A DNA stretch of 64,000 nucleotides from Tangfeifania diversioriginum. Lineage in GTDB: Bacteria; Bacteroidota; Bacteroidia; Bacteroidales; Prolixibacteraceae. A model generated the notes under the pieces. It was not told where the DNA came from, searched no databases, and worked only from the letters and a program-made list of their open reading frames with translations. Below are positions 8,009 to 15,758 of this stretch, in pieces. Position 1 is the stretch's first letter, and every line of letters starts with the position of its first letter. The translations under genes and the position numbers were made by a program. The stretch is taken from the NCBI GenBank assembly GCA_945873105.1, contig CAMCBW010000012.1, forward strand, positions 55,101 to 119,100. Direction: 5' to 3'.

Positions 8009-9223
8009 ATGAAGCTAATTGCCACTCTTCTATTGTTTTGCTCTTCCATGAGTTTTGCTGTCCATGCACAGGAAATCACCAAATGGCGCAACGAAAATGC
8101 GACCGGAAGATATTCAGCCGACAAAATGCTGTCGGTCTGGCCTGCAGATGGCCCGCAGATTTTGTGGACATTCGACCAATTGGGTAAAGGGTTCTCCTCT
8201 CCGGCCTTTGCCAATGGAAAGATTTACCTCACCGGCATGGTGGATGGCAGGGCAATCTTGTTTGTACTGGATATGAACGGCAAGGAGTTGCAAAAATTTG
8301 ATTACGGGAAAGAGTTTGATACAAGTTACCCAGGCAGTCGCTCAACCCCTACCATTGCCAGAGATCTGGCCTATATGCTCACCGGAAATGGCAGGCTGGT
8401 TTGCCTGGATTTGAAAACCGGCAAGGAGAAATGGAACAAAGATCTCTTTACCCAATTGGATGGTGCCAATATCACCTGGGGTGTTACCGAATCGTTGCTG
8501 GTGGAAGGGGAGGTATTATTCTGTACCCCTGGTGGCAAAACCAACAATGTGGTGGCGCTGAACCGCATGACAGGAGATTTGATTTGGAGTTGCGCGGGAT
8601 TGGGAGAACTTTCAGCCTATTGTACCCCCTTGCTGGTGAAGCTGCCTGCACGTCAGCTGCTCGTCACCCATACAGCCAGTCATGTATTGGGAATAGATGC
8701 ATCGAATGGCAAATTGCTCTGGAATTTTGGACATCCCAACCAATGGTCAGTCCATCCCAATACACCTATTTATGAAGACGGTAAGATTTTTGTATTCAGT
8801 GGCTATGGCCAGGGTGGTGAGATGCTGCGTTTGAGTGTAGATGGAAGTGCCGTTACCCAGGAGTGGGCTGTGAAAGGTTTTGACAGTAGGATGGGTGGTG
8901 CTGTCTTGATGAATGGATACATGTACGGATCCGGGGATACCGATCGGAACTGGCAATGCATTGACTGGAAAACGGGGGAGAAGAAATATAGCTCTTCGGC
9001 AGTTGGAAAGGGAGCGGTGATTGCGGTGAATGATAAATTGGTAGGCTATTCAGAAAAAGGGGAACTCTTCCTGGCAACTGCAGATCCGGCCGCATTGACG
9101 GTTCTCAGCAAAACCAAAGTGACACTGGGCTCCGAACAGCATTGGGCACATCCCGTTGTCGACAAAGGCATATTGTACCTGCGTCATGGTAATGTTTTAA
9201 TCGCTTACAAAATTTCTCAGTAA
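8009..9223 (+). CDS. Exported PQQ-type beta-propeller protein 1
   Basis: 404 residues. A signal peptide (MKLIATLLLFCSSMSFAVHA, cut before QE) is followed by the WR...TG-Y start seen in PQQ_2/BamB-like propellers. Blade repeats show the tryptophan-docking pattern, for example VCLDLKTGKEKW, VALNRMTGDLIW and LGIDASNGKLLW. No heme motif and no obvious catalytic domain are present, so PQQ binding itself is not shown. An in-frame ATG at 7973 would place 12 residues ahead of the signal peptide and overlaps the promoter, so I chose 8009. First gene of the operon; the next starts 11 nt after its stop and is a paralogue. Confidence 0.85.
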   Translation: MKLIATLLLFCSSMSFAVHAQEITKWRNENATGRYSADKMLSVWPADGPQILWTFDQLGKGFSSPAFANGKIYLTGMVDGRAILFVLDMNGKELQKFDYGKEFDTSYPGSRSTPTIARDLAYMLTGNGRLVCLDLKTGKEKWNKDLFTQLDGANITWGVTESLLVEGEVLFCTPGGKTNNVVALNRMTGDLIWSCAGLGELSAYCTPLLVKLPARQLLVTHTASHVLGIDASNGKLLWNFGHPNQWSVHPNTPIYEDGKIFVFSGYGQGGEMLRLSVDGSAVTQEWAVKGFDSRMGGAVLMNGYMYGSGDTDRNWQCIDWKTGEKKYSSSAVGKGAVIAVNDKLVGYSEKGELFLATADPAALTVLSKTKVTLGSEQHWAHPVVDKGILYLRHGNVLIAYKISQ

Positions 9224-9234
9224 TCCAAAATTTC

Positions 9235-10476
9235 GTGAAAAAAATAAATTTAGTTTTCCTCCTCTTATTTGTCTCAATTGCTGTTTTTTCTCAAATTACA
9301 CAGTGGCGTGGTCCTGCCCGGGATGGTAAATTTACGGATTCAGGACTGCTTAAAAAATGGCCCGATGGCGGACCTGCACTCCTGCTCAAAGTGGAAGGTA
9401 TTGGCAAAGGTTACTCCTCTGTGATTGCTACCGACCAATACATTTTTGCAACAGGGATGATCGATACGCTCGATTACCTCTCCTGTTTTACCCAGGATGG
9501 CATAGTTAAATGGAAAGTAGCCTATGGACGTTCCTGGGCAAAATCATTCCCTGATTCCCGCAGTACAGTGACCATTGAAGACGACCGGGCCTACGTTATT
9601 AGCGGCACCGGGGAACTGGCCTGCATCAATGTAGCCGATGGACAGATACGTTGGAAAGTCAATGTAGACAAGGATTACAATGCCGACTGGCACATCTGGG
9701 GTGTTTCTGAATCTCCGCTGATCGTGGACGACAAAGTAATTTGTACGCCAGGGGGGAAAACAACTTCTGTGGTTGCTTTTGACAAAATGACCGGAAAACT
9801 GGTTTGGCAAAGCGAGTGTGTGGGTGGTCAGCGCTCCTACGCTTCTCCAACCATCTATACCTATAATCAGTTTCGTTTTATACTGGCAGTTACCGCCACG
9901 CACCTTATCGCGCTGGAACCTGCAAGTGGTAAAGTCGCCTGGAGTTTCAAGTATTATGACAAGGTAAAATGGGACGACCAACCCGGTTTGATCTGGACCA
10001 ACACCCCCACCTTCAAGGGCAGGGAGATCTTCCTCTCCATGGGATACGATTACCGGAATGTGATGGTTCAAATGAACGAAGAGGGAACAGCAGCTACGGA
10101 GAAATGGAGCAACCTGGTTTTGGACAACCACCACCACGGTCTCATTGAAAAGGATGGTTTCATCTATGGCTCCAACTGGATCAGCAACGGCAAGGGTAAA
10201 TGGGTCTGCATGAGCTGGGAGAGTGGGGAGGTAAAATTTGAGTCTGACTGGATCAACAAGGGAGCGCTGGTCTATGCGGATGGTCTCTTCTATGTACTGG
10301 AAGAGAAAAGTGGTACCGTTGGTTTGGTGCAGCCAAATCCTACCAATTTCGAGGTGGTGAGTTCATTTAAACTGCAGGGCGGCAGTGGTCCCTTCTGGTC
10401 TCACCCCTTTATTGCCAATGGGAAAATGTACCTGAGACATGGGGATGTGCTGTTTGTCTACGACATCAAAGGTTAA
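9235..10476 (+). CDS. Exported PQQ-type beta-propeller protein 2
   Basis: 413 residues starting with GTG. Signal peptide MKKINLVFLLLFVSIAVFS is followed directly by QITQWRGPARDGKF, the same mature start as the upstream paralogue (WRNENATGRY). Blades end in motifs such as CINVADGQIRW, VAFDKMTGKLVW and IALEPASGKVAW. The C-terminal Y-L-R-H-GDVLFVYDIK closing strand matches the upstream gene's YLRHGNVLIAYKI, so the two arose by duplication. The gap from gene 1 is 11 nt. Function unknown; exported, possibly outer-membrane or periplasmic. Confidence 0.87.
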   Translation: MKKINLVFLLLFVSIAVFSQITQWRGPARDGKFTDSGLLKKWPDGGPALLLKVEGIGKGYSSVIATDQYIFATGMIDTLDYLSCFTQDGIVKWKVAYGRSWAKSFPDSRSTVTIEDDRAYVISGTGELACINVADGQIRWKVNVDKDYNADWHIWGVSESPLIVDDKVICTPGGKTTSVVAFDKMTGKLVWQSECVGGQRSYASPTIYTYNQFRFILAVTATHLIALEPASGKVAWSFKYYDKVKWDDQPGLIWTNTPTFKGREIFLSMGYDYRNVMVQMNEEGTAATEKWSNLVLDNHHHGLIEKDGFIYGSNWISNGKGKWVCMSWESGEVKFESDWINKGALVYADGLFYVLEEKSGTVGLVQPNPTNFEVVSSFKLQGGSGPFWSHPFIANGKMYLRHGDVLFVYDIKG

Positions 10477-10693
10477 GCAGGTATTTTGGATTTTGGATTT
10501 TGGAATAGCGTAAAGGGCTTGATTCTCCTTCATTGCCAGTTTTAAAGTGAAACAGGGGAGTTGATGAGAAATATAGCCACGGAGTGGCTGAATGTTTGTA
10601 GAAAGAGGATAGGTTGCAGAATATCGTCTGCGAGCTGGTATTCGAAAAAGAGAAATCAGCCGTTTCAGACGGAATGAGAAAATACAAGAAATA
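10477..10693. repeat. Intergenic stretch with a dispersed palindromic repeat
   Basis: 217 nt without a gene. It opens with three direct TTTTGGA units (about 10486-10504). A palindrome AGCCAC-GGA-GTGGCT (10575-10589) is followed by GAATGTTTGTAGAAAG, the layout of a dispersed repeat type I know from other Bacteroidota genomes. A related copy with a different palindrome lies at 14104-14187. It separates propeller 2 from propeller 3 but holds no terminator-like T run. Confidence 0.45.
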
Positions 10694-12115
10694 TTGGGAA
10701 AGCCTTATAAATATTATTTGTGGACCGTTGCAGCGCTGATGCTGGTAATTTTCTCCTGGTGGCAGTTGAAAGACCCAACCCGTGACTTTGCTGTGAGCAA
10801 TGCCGGGGATGACAAAAGAGGGGTCGATTCAGCCGCAGTGAATGAAGTGGTGAATATCGGCGAGAAATTTGAGCAATTTGGATCCTCCATTAGCAACTAC
10901 AAAGGAACCTGGAGCCGTTTCAGAGGGGCAGATTATGACAATATCCTCAAAAATTCGCTGCCCTTGATGAGCAAATGGGCTCCGGATCAACCCAAAATAT
11001 TGTGGTCTGTCGAGTTGGGGGAAGGTCATGCAGGGGCTGCCATCTATGAGGGGAAGGTGTTTGTGATGGATTATGACGAAACCAAGCGGGAAGATGCTTT
11101 ACGCTGTTTCTCCCTGGAAGATGGCAAAGAGGAGTGGCGGCGCTCCTACAAGGTTAGTCTGAAGCGCAACCACGGAATGTCCCGGACTGTGCCGGCTGTC
11201 ACAGCGGATTATGTGCTGACCATTGGTCCAAGGTGTCAGGTGATGTGCGTCAAGCGCGAAAGCGGTGACCTCGTTTGGACGATGGATCTGGTGCGGCAGT
11301 ACCAGGCAGAGGTGCCCCTCTGGTTTACAGGGCAGTGTCCCATGATTGACAACAATCGGGCAATTCTGGCTCCTGGCGGAAGTACCCTGATGTTGGCCGT
11401 TGACTGTACCAGCGGTAAGGTACTTTGGGAGACCCCCAATCCCGGAGGACTAAAGATGTCGCACTCCTCCATCATGCCATGGACCCTGAATGGGAAGAAG
11501 ATGTATGTCTACAGCGCCGTCGGTGGCGTCGTCGGAATTTCGGCAGAAGGAGCAGACGAAGGAAAAGTGCTTTGGGTTACGAAAAAATGGAATCATTCGG
11601 TGGTGGCACCAGCACCGGTTTGCTTTCCCGATGGAAAAATATTGCTGACAGCGGGTTACGGTGCCGGAAGCATGGTGATTCGGGTAGCTCCCGACAATGG
11701 CGGATACAAGGTGGAGGTGTTGAAAGAGTTCCTGCCAAAGGATGGCATAGCCAGCGAGCAGCAGACCCCATTGGTCTGGAATGGACTCCTCTTCGGAATT
11801 CAACCAAAGGATGCGGGTCCCTTGCGAAACCAACTGATTTGCGTTAGTCCCGCGGATGTTACGAAAGTGGTCTGGACCTCGGGGAAGGAGAACAGATTTG
11901 GTCTTGGACCCTATCTTATTGCAGACAATAAGATGTATGTCCTGAGTGATGACGGTACCCTTACCATCCTTCAACCTGATAGTAAGAAATACATTCAGCT
12001 GGACCAGAAAAAGCTTTTTGACGGACAGGATGCCTGGGGTCCGATCGCCGTCGCAGATGGTTTCATGGTATTGCGTGACTCCAAAACAATGTATTGTATC
12101 AACGTAAAAAAATAG
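10694..12115 (+). CDS. Membrane-anchored PQQ-type beta-propeller protein 3
   Basis: 473 residues from a TTG start. The N-terminus GKPYKYYLWTVAALMLVIFSWW is one uncleaved-looking transmembrane helix with positive residues before it, so the propeller would face the periplasm. The propeller begins near residue 70 (GTWSRFRGADYDN) and shows CFSLEDGKEEW, CVKRESGDLVW and LAVDCTSGKVLW blade ends. The next in-frame ATG (10739) would cut the helix in half, so TTG 10694 is preferred although no strong ribosome binding site is seen. The frame stays open upstream to about 10613 without a better start. It is 4 nt from the next gene. Confidence 0.8.
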   Translation: MGKPYKYYLWTVAALMLVIFSWWQLKDPTRDFAVSNAGDDKRGVDSAAVNEVVNIGEKFEQFGSSISNYKGTWSRFRGADYDNILKNSLPLMSKWAPDQPKILWSVELGEGHAGAAIYEGKVFVMDYDETKREDALRCFSLEDGKEEWRRSYKVSLKRNHGMSRTVPAVTADYVLTIGPRCQVMCVKRESGDLVWTMDLVRQYQAEVPLWFTGQCPMIDNNRAILAPGGSTLMLAVDCTSGKVLWETPNPGGLKMSHSSIMPWTLNGKKMYVYSAVGGVVGISAEGADEGKVLWVTKKWNHSVVAPAPVCFPDGKILLTAGYGAGSMVIRVAPDNGGYKVEVLKEFLPKDGIASEQQTPLVWNGLLFGIQPKDAGPLRNQLICVSPADVTKVVWTSGKENRFGLGPYLIADNKMYVLSDDGTLTILQPDSKKYIQLDQKKLFDGQDAWGPIAVADGFMVLRDSKTMYCINVKK

Positions 12116-12119
12116 CAGG

Positions 12120-13085
12120 ATGAACCGCAAACTGATAAATGGATTGTTGGTCTTGATCGCCATTGCAATTGTAGTGATCATCACCAAAGACTTTGTTGGG
12201 AACAAAGCTGGAAAGAACACGCCCAATCCATACGAATACAGCGTGGATCAATTCCGTCAGGTAGATTCCGCAAAGGTGCTCTACCATGAGGTCCTCACCT
12301 TCCCGGTAGGAGCAGAGACACTCTCGGGAATTGCCTTGGCAGACTCCCTTGTAATTGTGGCCGCCGGTAATCAACTGCTGCATTATGACAGGAGTGGGAA
12401 AGAGGTTTTTAGGAAAACAATGTCCGATACGGCGAATTGTATTACGGTGGACAAGGAAAAGAACCTTTGGATTGGCATGCGCCATCAGGTGGCGCAGTTT
12501 GATTTGAATGGGAATATGCAGCAACAATGGGAATCCTTCGGTGAAAGGTCTGTCCTAACCTCATTGGCTGTTTCAGGCGACAAGGTATTTGTGGCAGATG
12601 CAGGGAACAGGGTCGTGTACCAATGTGACCGTAAAGGAAATATAACCCTGAAGATTGGGGAGAAAAATGAGCAAAAAGGGGTTTCAGGGTACGTGATTCC
12701 CAGTCCCTTCTTCGATTTGGCCCTCGATGAGGAGGGATTCCTGTGGGTGGTAAACCCCGGAAAGCAAAGCCTGGAAAACTACAATGCCGATGGATCGCTT
12801 CGCACATCCTGGGGGGTACCCGGCATGAAGCTGGAAGGTTTTAGTGGCTGCTGCAACCCGGCGGAGATAGCCATCATGGAGGACAACTCTTTTGTAACCA
12901 GCGAAAAGGGGATGCCCCGTATCAAATTGTATGGTCAACATGGCGAGCTAAAGGGAGTGATAGCACCTCCCGACAAGTTCGATACAGACAGCTATTATGC
13001 TCCGGATGTAGCAGTAGATGCAGAACACAGGGTTTATGCCCTGGATTTTGACAGGAAGCAGGTTCGGATTTTTGCACCAAAATAA
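12120..13085 (+). CDS. Membrane-anchored NHL-type beta-propeller protein
   Basis: 321 residues with an N-terminal helix (KLINGLLVLIAIAIVVIITKDF) and a periplasmic six-bladed propeller of NHL/SMP-30 type, with blades ending in patterns such as LIVVAAGNQLLHYDRSG, NLWIGMRHQVAQFD, VFVADAGNRVVYQCD and RVYALDFDRKQVRIF. A GCCNPAEIAI motif with adjacent Cys near residue 243 is notable. It differs from the PQQ-type neighbours in fold class but shares membrane anchoring and tight spacing (4 nt upstream, 7 nt downstream). Role unknown, probably part of the same envelope complex. Confidence 0.8.
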   Translation: MNRKLINGLLVLIAIAIVVIITKDFVGNKAGKNTPNPYEYSVDQFRQVDSAKVLYHEVLTFPVGAETLSGIALADSLVIVAAGNQLLHYDRSGKEVFRKTMSDTANCITVDKEKNLWIGMRHQVAQFDLNGNMQQQWESFGERSVLTSLAVSGDKVFVADAGNRVVYQCDRKGNITLKIGEKNEQKGVSGYVIPSPFFDLALDEEGFLWVVNPGKQSLENYNADGSLRTSWGVPGMKLEGFSGCCNPAEIAIMEDNSFVTSEKGMPRIKLYGQHGELKGVIAPPDKFDTDSYYAPDVAVDAEHRVYALDFDRKQVRIFAPK

Positions 13086-13092
13086 AAAGGGT

Positions 13093-13305
13093 ATGGAGAA
13101 CGGAAAATTAGCACGAAGGGATTTCTTCAGAAAAACATTCCAATGGACCATCTTCTCTGCAATGGCAGGAACAACTGTCTGGTTGGCGTTGGAGGATCGG
13201 ATCAGTCCGGTTGGTTGTTCAGCCACGCAATTTTGCCGTGATTGTCAGAAAATAAAGAATTGTTCGTTGGACCAGGCCAAAAATTTCAGGCAAAATGGAA
13301 AGTAA
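13093..13305 (+). CDS. Small Tat-exported Cys-rich protein
   Basis: 70 residues beginning at ATG 13093. The N-terminus has a twin-arginine-like signal (KLARRDFFRKTFQW) followed by a hydrophobic stretch. The short mature part carries four cysteines as C-x5-C-x2-C-x5-C (GCSATQFCRDCQKIKNC), enough to bind one metal or Fe-S centre. The Tat signal suggests the cofactor is inserted before export. Its stop overlaps the start of the NapG-like ferredoxin by 11 nt, so the two are translationally coupled. I do not recognise a named family. Confidence 0.7.
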   Translation: MENGKLARRDFFRKTFQWTIFSAMAGTTVWLALEDRISPVGCSATQFCRDCQKIKNCSLDQAKNFRQNGK

Positions 13306-13879
13306 GGAAGCACCCAAAAGAATGGACCGGCGCAAGTTGATCCGGAACGGAATGCAACTCTCGCTGGGACTCTCCCTGGCTGGTGTGGCCGGGTGGTCTG
13401 CGACAAAATCCTCCTCCGACGACCTGGTTTGGCAGCTGGATCCTTTCAAATGTGTACAGTGCGGTAGGTGTGCCACGGAGTGCATCGTAACTCCCTCTGC
13501 CGTAAAATGTGTACATGCCTATGCACTCTGCGGCTATTGTGATTTGTGTGGCGGATATTTGAAGCCCGATCCCAATGCCCGGACCACCGCGGCCGAGAAT
13601 CAGTTGTGCCCGACTGCCGCCATCAAAAGAAAATACATCGAAGAGCCCTATTTTGAATACGAAATCGACGAACCTTTGTGCATAGGGTGTGCCAAATGCG
13701 TGGCAGGATGCACCTCCTTTGGCAATGGATCCCTGCACCTGCAGGTACGCCACGATCTTTGCAAAAACTGCAACGAGTGCGCCATCGCCAGGGTTTGTCC
13801 GGCCGAGGCATTTCAACGCGTACCTGCCAGTACGCCTTACCTGATCAAGGGGGATTTTACAAAAGGGAAGAAAGGATGA
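13295..13879 (+). CDS. NapG/MauM-like Tat-exported polyferredoxin
   Basis: 194 residues with a twin-arginine signal (MDRRKLIRNGMQLSLGLSLAG) and four Cys groups for [4Fe-4S] clusters: CVQCGRCATEC, CGYCDLCGG with LCP, CIGCAKCVAGC and CKNCNECAIARVCP. This set and the Tat signal match the NapG/MauM family, periplasmic ferredoxins that work with NapH-type membrane proteins in quinol oxidation. A NapH-like gene follows 516 nt downstream. No NapA or methylamine dehydrogenase gene is present, so the electron partner here is unknown. Start ATG overlaps the preceding gene. Confidence 0.85.
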   Translation: MESKEAPKRMDRRKLIRNGMQLSLGLSLAGVAGWSATKSSSDDLVWQLDPFKCVQCGRCATECIVTPSAVKCVHAYALCGYCDLCGGYLKPDPNARTTAAENQLCPTAAIKRKYIEEPYFEYEIDEPLCIGCAKCVAGCTSFGNGSLHLQVRHDLCKNCNECAIARVCPAEAFQRVPASTPYLIKGDFTKGKKG

Positions 13880-13929
13880 GGATAATTTGGAATTTGGAAA
13901 ATATGAAAATGAGACCTGATCCCTGAGCT

Positions 13930-14017
13930 GGGAAACGGGGAAACGGGGAAAGGGAGAAACGGGGAAAGGGGGAAAGGGAGAAACGGGGAAACGGAGAAAC
14001 GGAGAAACGGAGAGAGG
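13930..14017. repeat. GGGGAAAC/GGAGAAAC octanucleotide array 1
   Basis: About eleven degenerate octamer units (consensus GGRGAAAC) follow the ferredoxin gene. The units differ mainly at the third base and in G-run length, as expected for slippage-prone arrays. The minus-strand frame through it is open only because the repeat lacks stops. Related arrays occur at 14328 and 15710. Confidence 0.85.
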
Positions 14018-14103
14018 AGAAAAAGGGAAACAGAGATGATAATTTTAGAATGTGCATTGTGAAAATGTGCAGATAGTATGAATGAATCATTTTAACCGCA
14101 AGT

Positions 14104-14187
14104 GGTATATTGCTCCGACGCTACCCCGAAGGGGTTAAATATCAATAGCCCGGGGTTAAGCGACGAAGGAGCGGGACCCAAGGTATA
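14104..14187. repeat. Dispersed palindromic repeat, second copy
   Basis: CCCCGAAGGGG palindrome at 14124-14134 followed by TTAAATATCAATAG, with outer complementary parts GCTCCGACGCT (14112-14122) and AGCGACGAAGGAGC (14159-14172). The layout is palindrome then A/T-rich spacer then 'aatag/tgtag', as at 10575. The rest of the 516-nt gap (14018-14103 and 14188-14327) shows only purine-rich sequence and no gene. Confidence 0.5.
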
Positions 14188-14327
14188 TGAAGGAAAGGAG
14201 AATGCCGTCCAGGGAAATAGGTTGAGGAATGAAGAATAGATTGTTACGGACGGAAAGAACGGATGATGAAAGAAGAGAAGATGAGACGAACGAACGATGG
14301 GAAGGCGCTCCCTGTCGAAGGGGAAGC

Positions 14328-14387
14328 AGAGAAACGGAGAAACGGGGAAACGGGGAAGCAGAGAAACGGAGAAACGGATAAACAGAG
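14328..14387. repeat. Octanucleotide array 2
   Basis: Seven to eight AGAGAAAC/GGAGAAAC/GGGGAAAC units end nine bases before the NapH-like start codon. The last part runs into GAGATGAGAGG, which places an AGAGG Shine-Dalgarno-like stretch right before the ATG at 14396. Confidence 0.8.
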
Positions 14388-14395
14388 ATGAGAGG

Positions 14396-15682
14396 ATGAG
14401 AATTGTGAAGAAGATATTTTTTTTGATGTTATTGGCATTCAGTACCCTTCAGGGGTTTGCCCTGGAGGCGCAGCAGCGGTTTCCAAAGCCGGAGTTTGCC
14501 AATGGCTATGAGCAACCTGCTACCACAGCGCCTTCACCACGGGCACTCTTGCTGGAGTACCTCGACCTGTTTGTTCTGCTGGCCGCCTTGTCGCTGGTGA
14601 CCTGGTTGGTGGTGAAGAAGCGTTCCCGGAAGGGGGTGTTTTGGACCTCTGTGTTTTCGCTGCTCTATTTTGGATTTTACAGAGAGGGGTGCATCTGCTC
14701 CATTGGCTCCATTCAAAATATCGTACTCGGGATGGTCGACAGTTCCTACACCATACCTCTGACTGCCCTGGTCTTTTTTCTCCTGCCACTTGCATTTTCA
14801 CTCTTTTTCGGCCGGACTTTCTGTGCTGGGGTCTGTCCGTTGGGAGCCATTCAGGATTTGGTAATTCTGAAGCCCATCGAGTTGCCCAAATGGCTGCAAA
14901 AGGTGCTGGGCCTGATTCCCTACCTGTACTTGGGATTGGCGGTACTATTCGTTGCCACCAAATCAGAATTCATCATCTGCCGCTACGATCCGTTTGTCGG
15001 ATTCTTCAGGTTCGAGGCTCCTTTTCATATGTTGATGCTGGGATTGTTGTTTCTTGCTGCCGGAATTTTCGTGGCACGTCCCTATTGCCGCTTTTTTTGT
15101 CCTTACGGTGTGCTGCTGGGCTGGATGTCGAAGTTCTCCTCCAGGCACATGACCATCACTCCGGCAGCCTGTATACAGTGCAAGTTGTGTGCCAACTCGT
15201 GTCCGTTTGGTGCCATCAATGAGCCGGTGGTGGAGACCGGGAAACGTCTTAAAAATGTGAACCGGTTGATTGCCTATTTTGTACTCCTGCCGCTGTGGAT
15301 GGCTTTTGGTGGTTGGGCAGGATCGATGATGCACGTCCCGCTGTCACAGTACAACAAAACTGTCTACCTTTCAGAACAGTTGATAGCGCATCCCGAATTG
15401 AAGAATGACCAGAAGAATATTGACATACGAACTTTCCTTACCTCCGGGAAAACAACGGAACAGCTTTTTGCTGAAGCCAGGGATATTCGCCATCAATTTT
15501 ACATTGGCGGCTGGCTGTTGGGTGGATTCATGGGACTGGTCATTGGCACCAGTCTGATTCGCCTCTCCACCTTCCGACGAAGGGAGGATTGGGAGCCAGA
15601 CAAGACCAACTGTCTCAGCTGCGCCAGGTGCATGGATTATTGTCCGGTGAAGAAAGAAGGAGTGATAGAGGGGGGGACTTAG
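14396..15682 (+). CDS. NapH-like membrane iron-sulfur protein
   Basis: 428 residues. A signal-like N-terminus is followed by about five or six membrane helices with the NapH/NosR/FixG-type Cys motifs FCAGVCPLGAIQDL and YCRFFCPYGVLLGW, then a cytoplasmic-type ferredoxin pattern CIQCKLCANSCPFGAI, a further helix pair, and a C-terminal CLSCARCMDYCP. An extra CICSIGSIQN motif lies near residue 100. Family members pass electrons between quinol and periplasmic ferredoxins. The frame is open to 14297 through the octamer array, but ATG 14396 gives the hydrophobic N-terminus and is preceded by AGAGG. Works most likely with the NapG-like gene upstream. Confidence 0.87.
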   Translation: MRIVKKIFFLMLLAFSTLQGFALEAQQRFPKPEFANGYEQPATTAPSPRALLLEYLDLFVLLAALSLVTWLVVKKRSRKGVFWTSVFSLLYFGFYREGCICSIGSIQNIVLGMVDSSYTIPLTALVFFLLPLAFSLFFGRTFCAGVCPLGAIQDLVILKPIELPKWLQKVLGLIPYLYLGLAVLFVATKSEFIICRYDPFVGFFRFEAPFHMLMLGLLFLAAGIFVARPYCRFFCPYGVLLGWMSKFSSRHMTITPAACIQCKLCANSCPFGAINEPVVETGKRLKNVNRLIAYFVLLPLWMAFGGWAGSMMHVPLSQYNKTVYLSEQLIAHPELKNDQKNIDIRTFLTSGKTTEQLFAEARDIRHQFYIGGWLLGGFMGLVIGTSLIRLSTFRRREDWEPDKTNCLSCARCMDYCPVKKEGVIEGGT

Positions 15683-15709
15683 GGACCAAGGGACGAAAAA
15701 TTGTAAAAA

Positions 15710-15757
15710 GGTGAAACAGAGAAACGGTGAAATAGGGAAACAGCGAAACGGAGAAAC
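15710..15757. repeat. Octanucleotide array 3 supplying a ribosome binding site
   Basis: Six octamers (consensus GGnGAAAC) run to the base before the next ATG. The last unit, CGGAGAAACT, supplies GGAG five bases before ATG 15759, so the repeat itself is the Shine-Dalgarno site. Confidence 0.75.
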
Positions 15758-15758
15758 T

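Noticed and set aside
13857..14438. Minus-strand frames reading Ser-Pro-Phe repeats
   Set aside because: They are produced by the GA-rich octamer arrays, which lack stop codons in this orientation; no start or family support.
13930..15757. Possible CRISPR array
   Set aside because: Units are 8 nt and contiguous with no unique spacers; this is a short tandem repeat.
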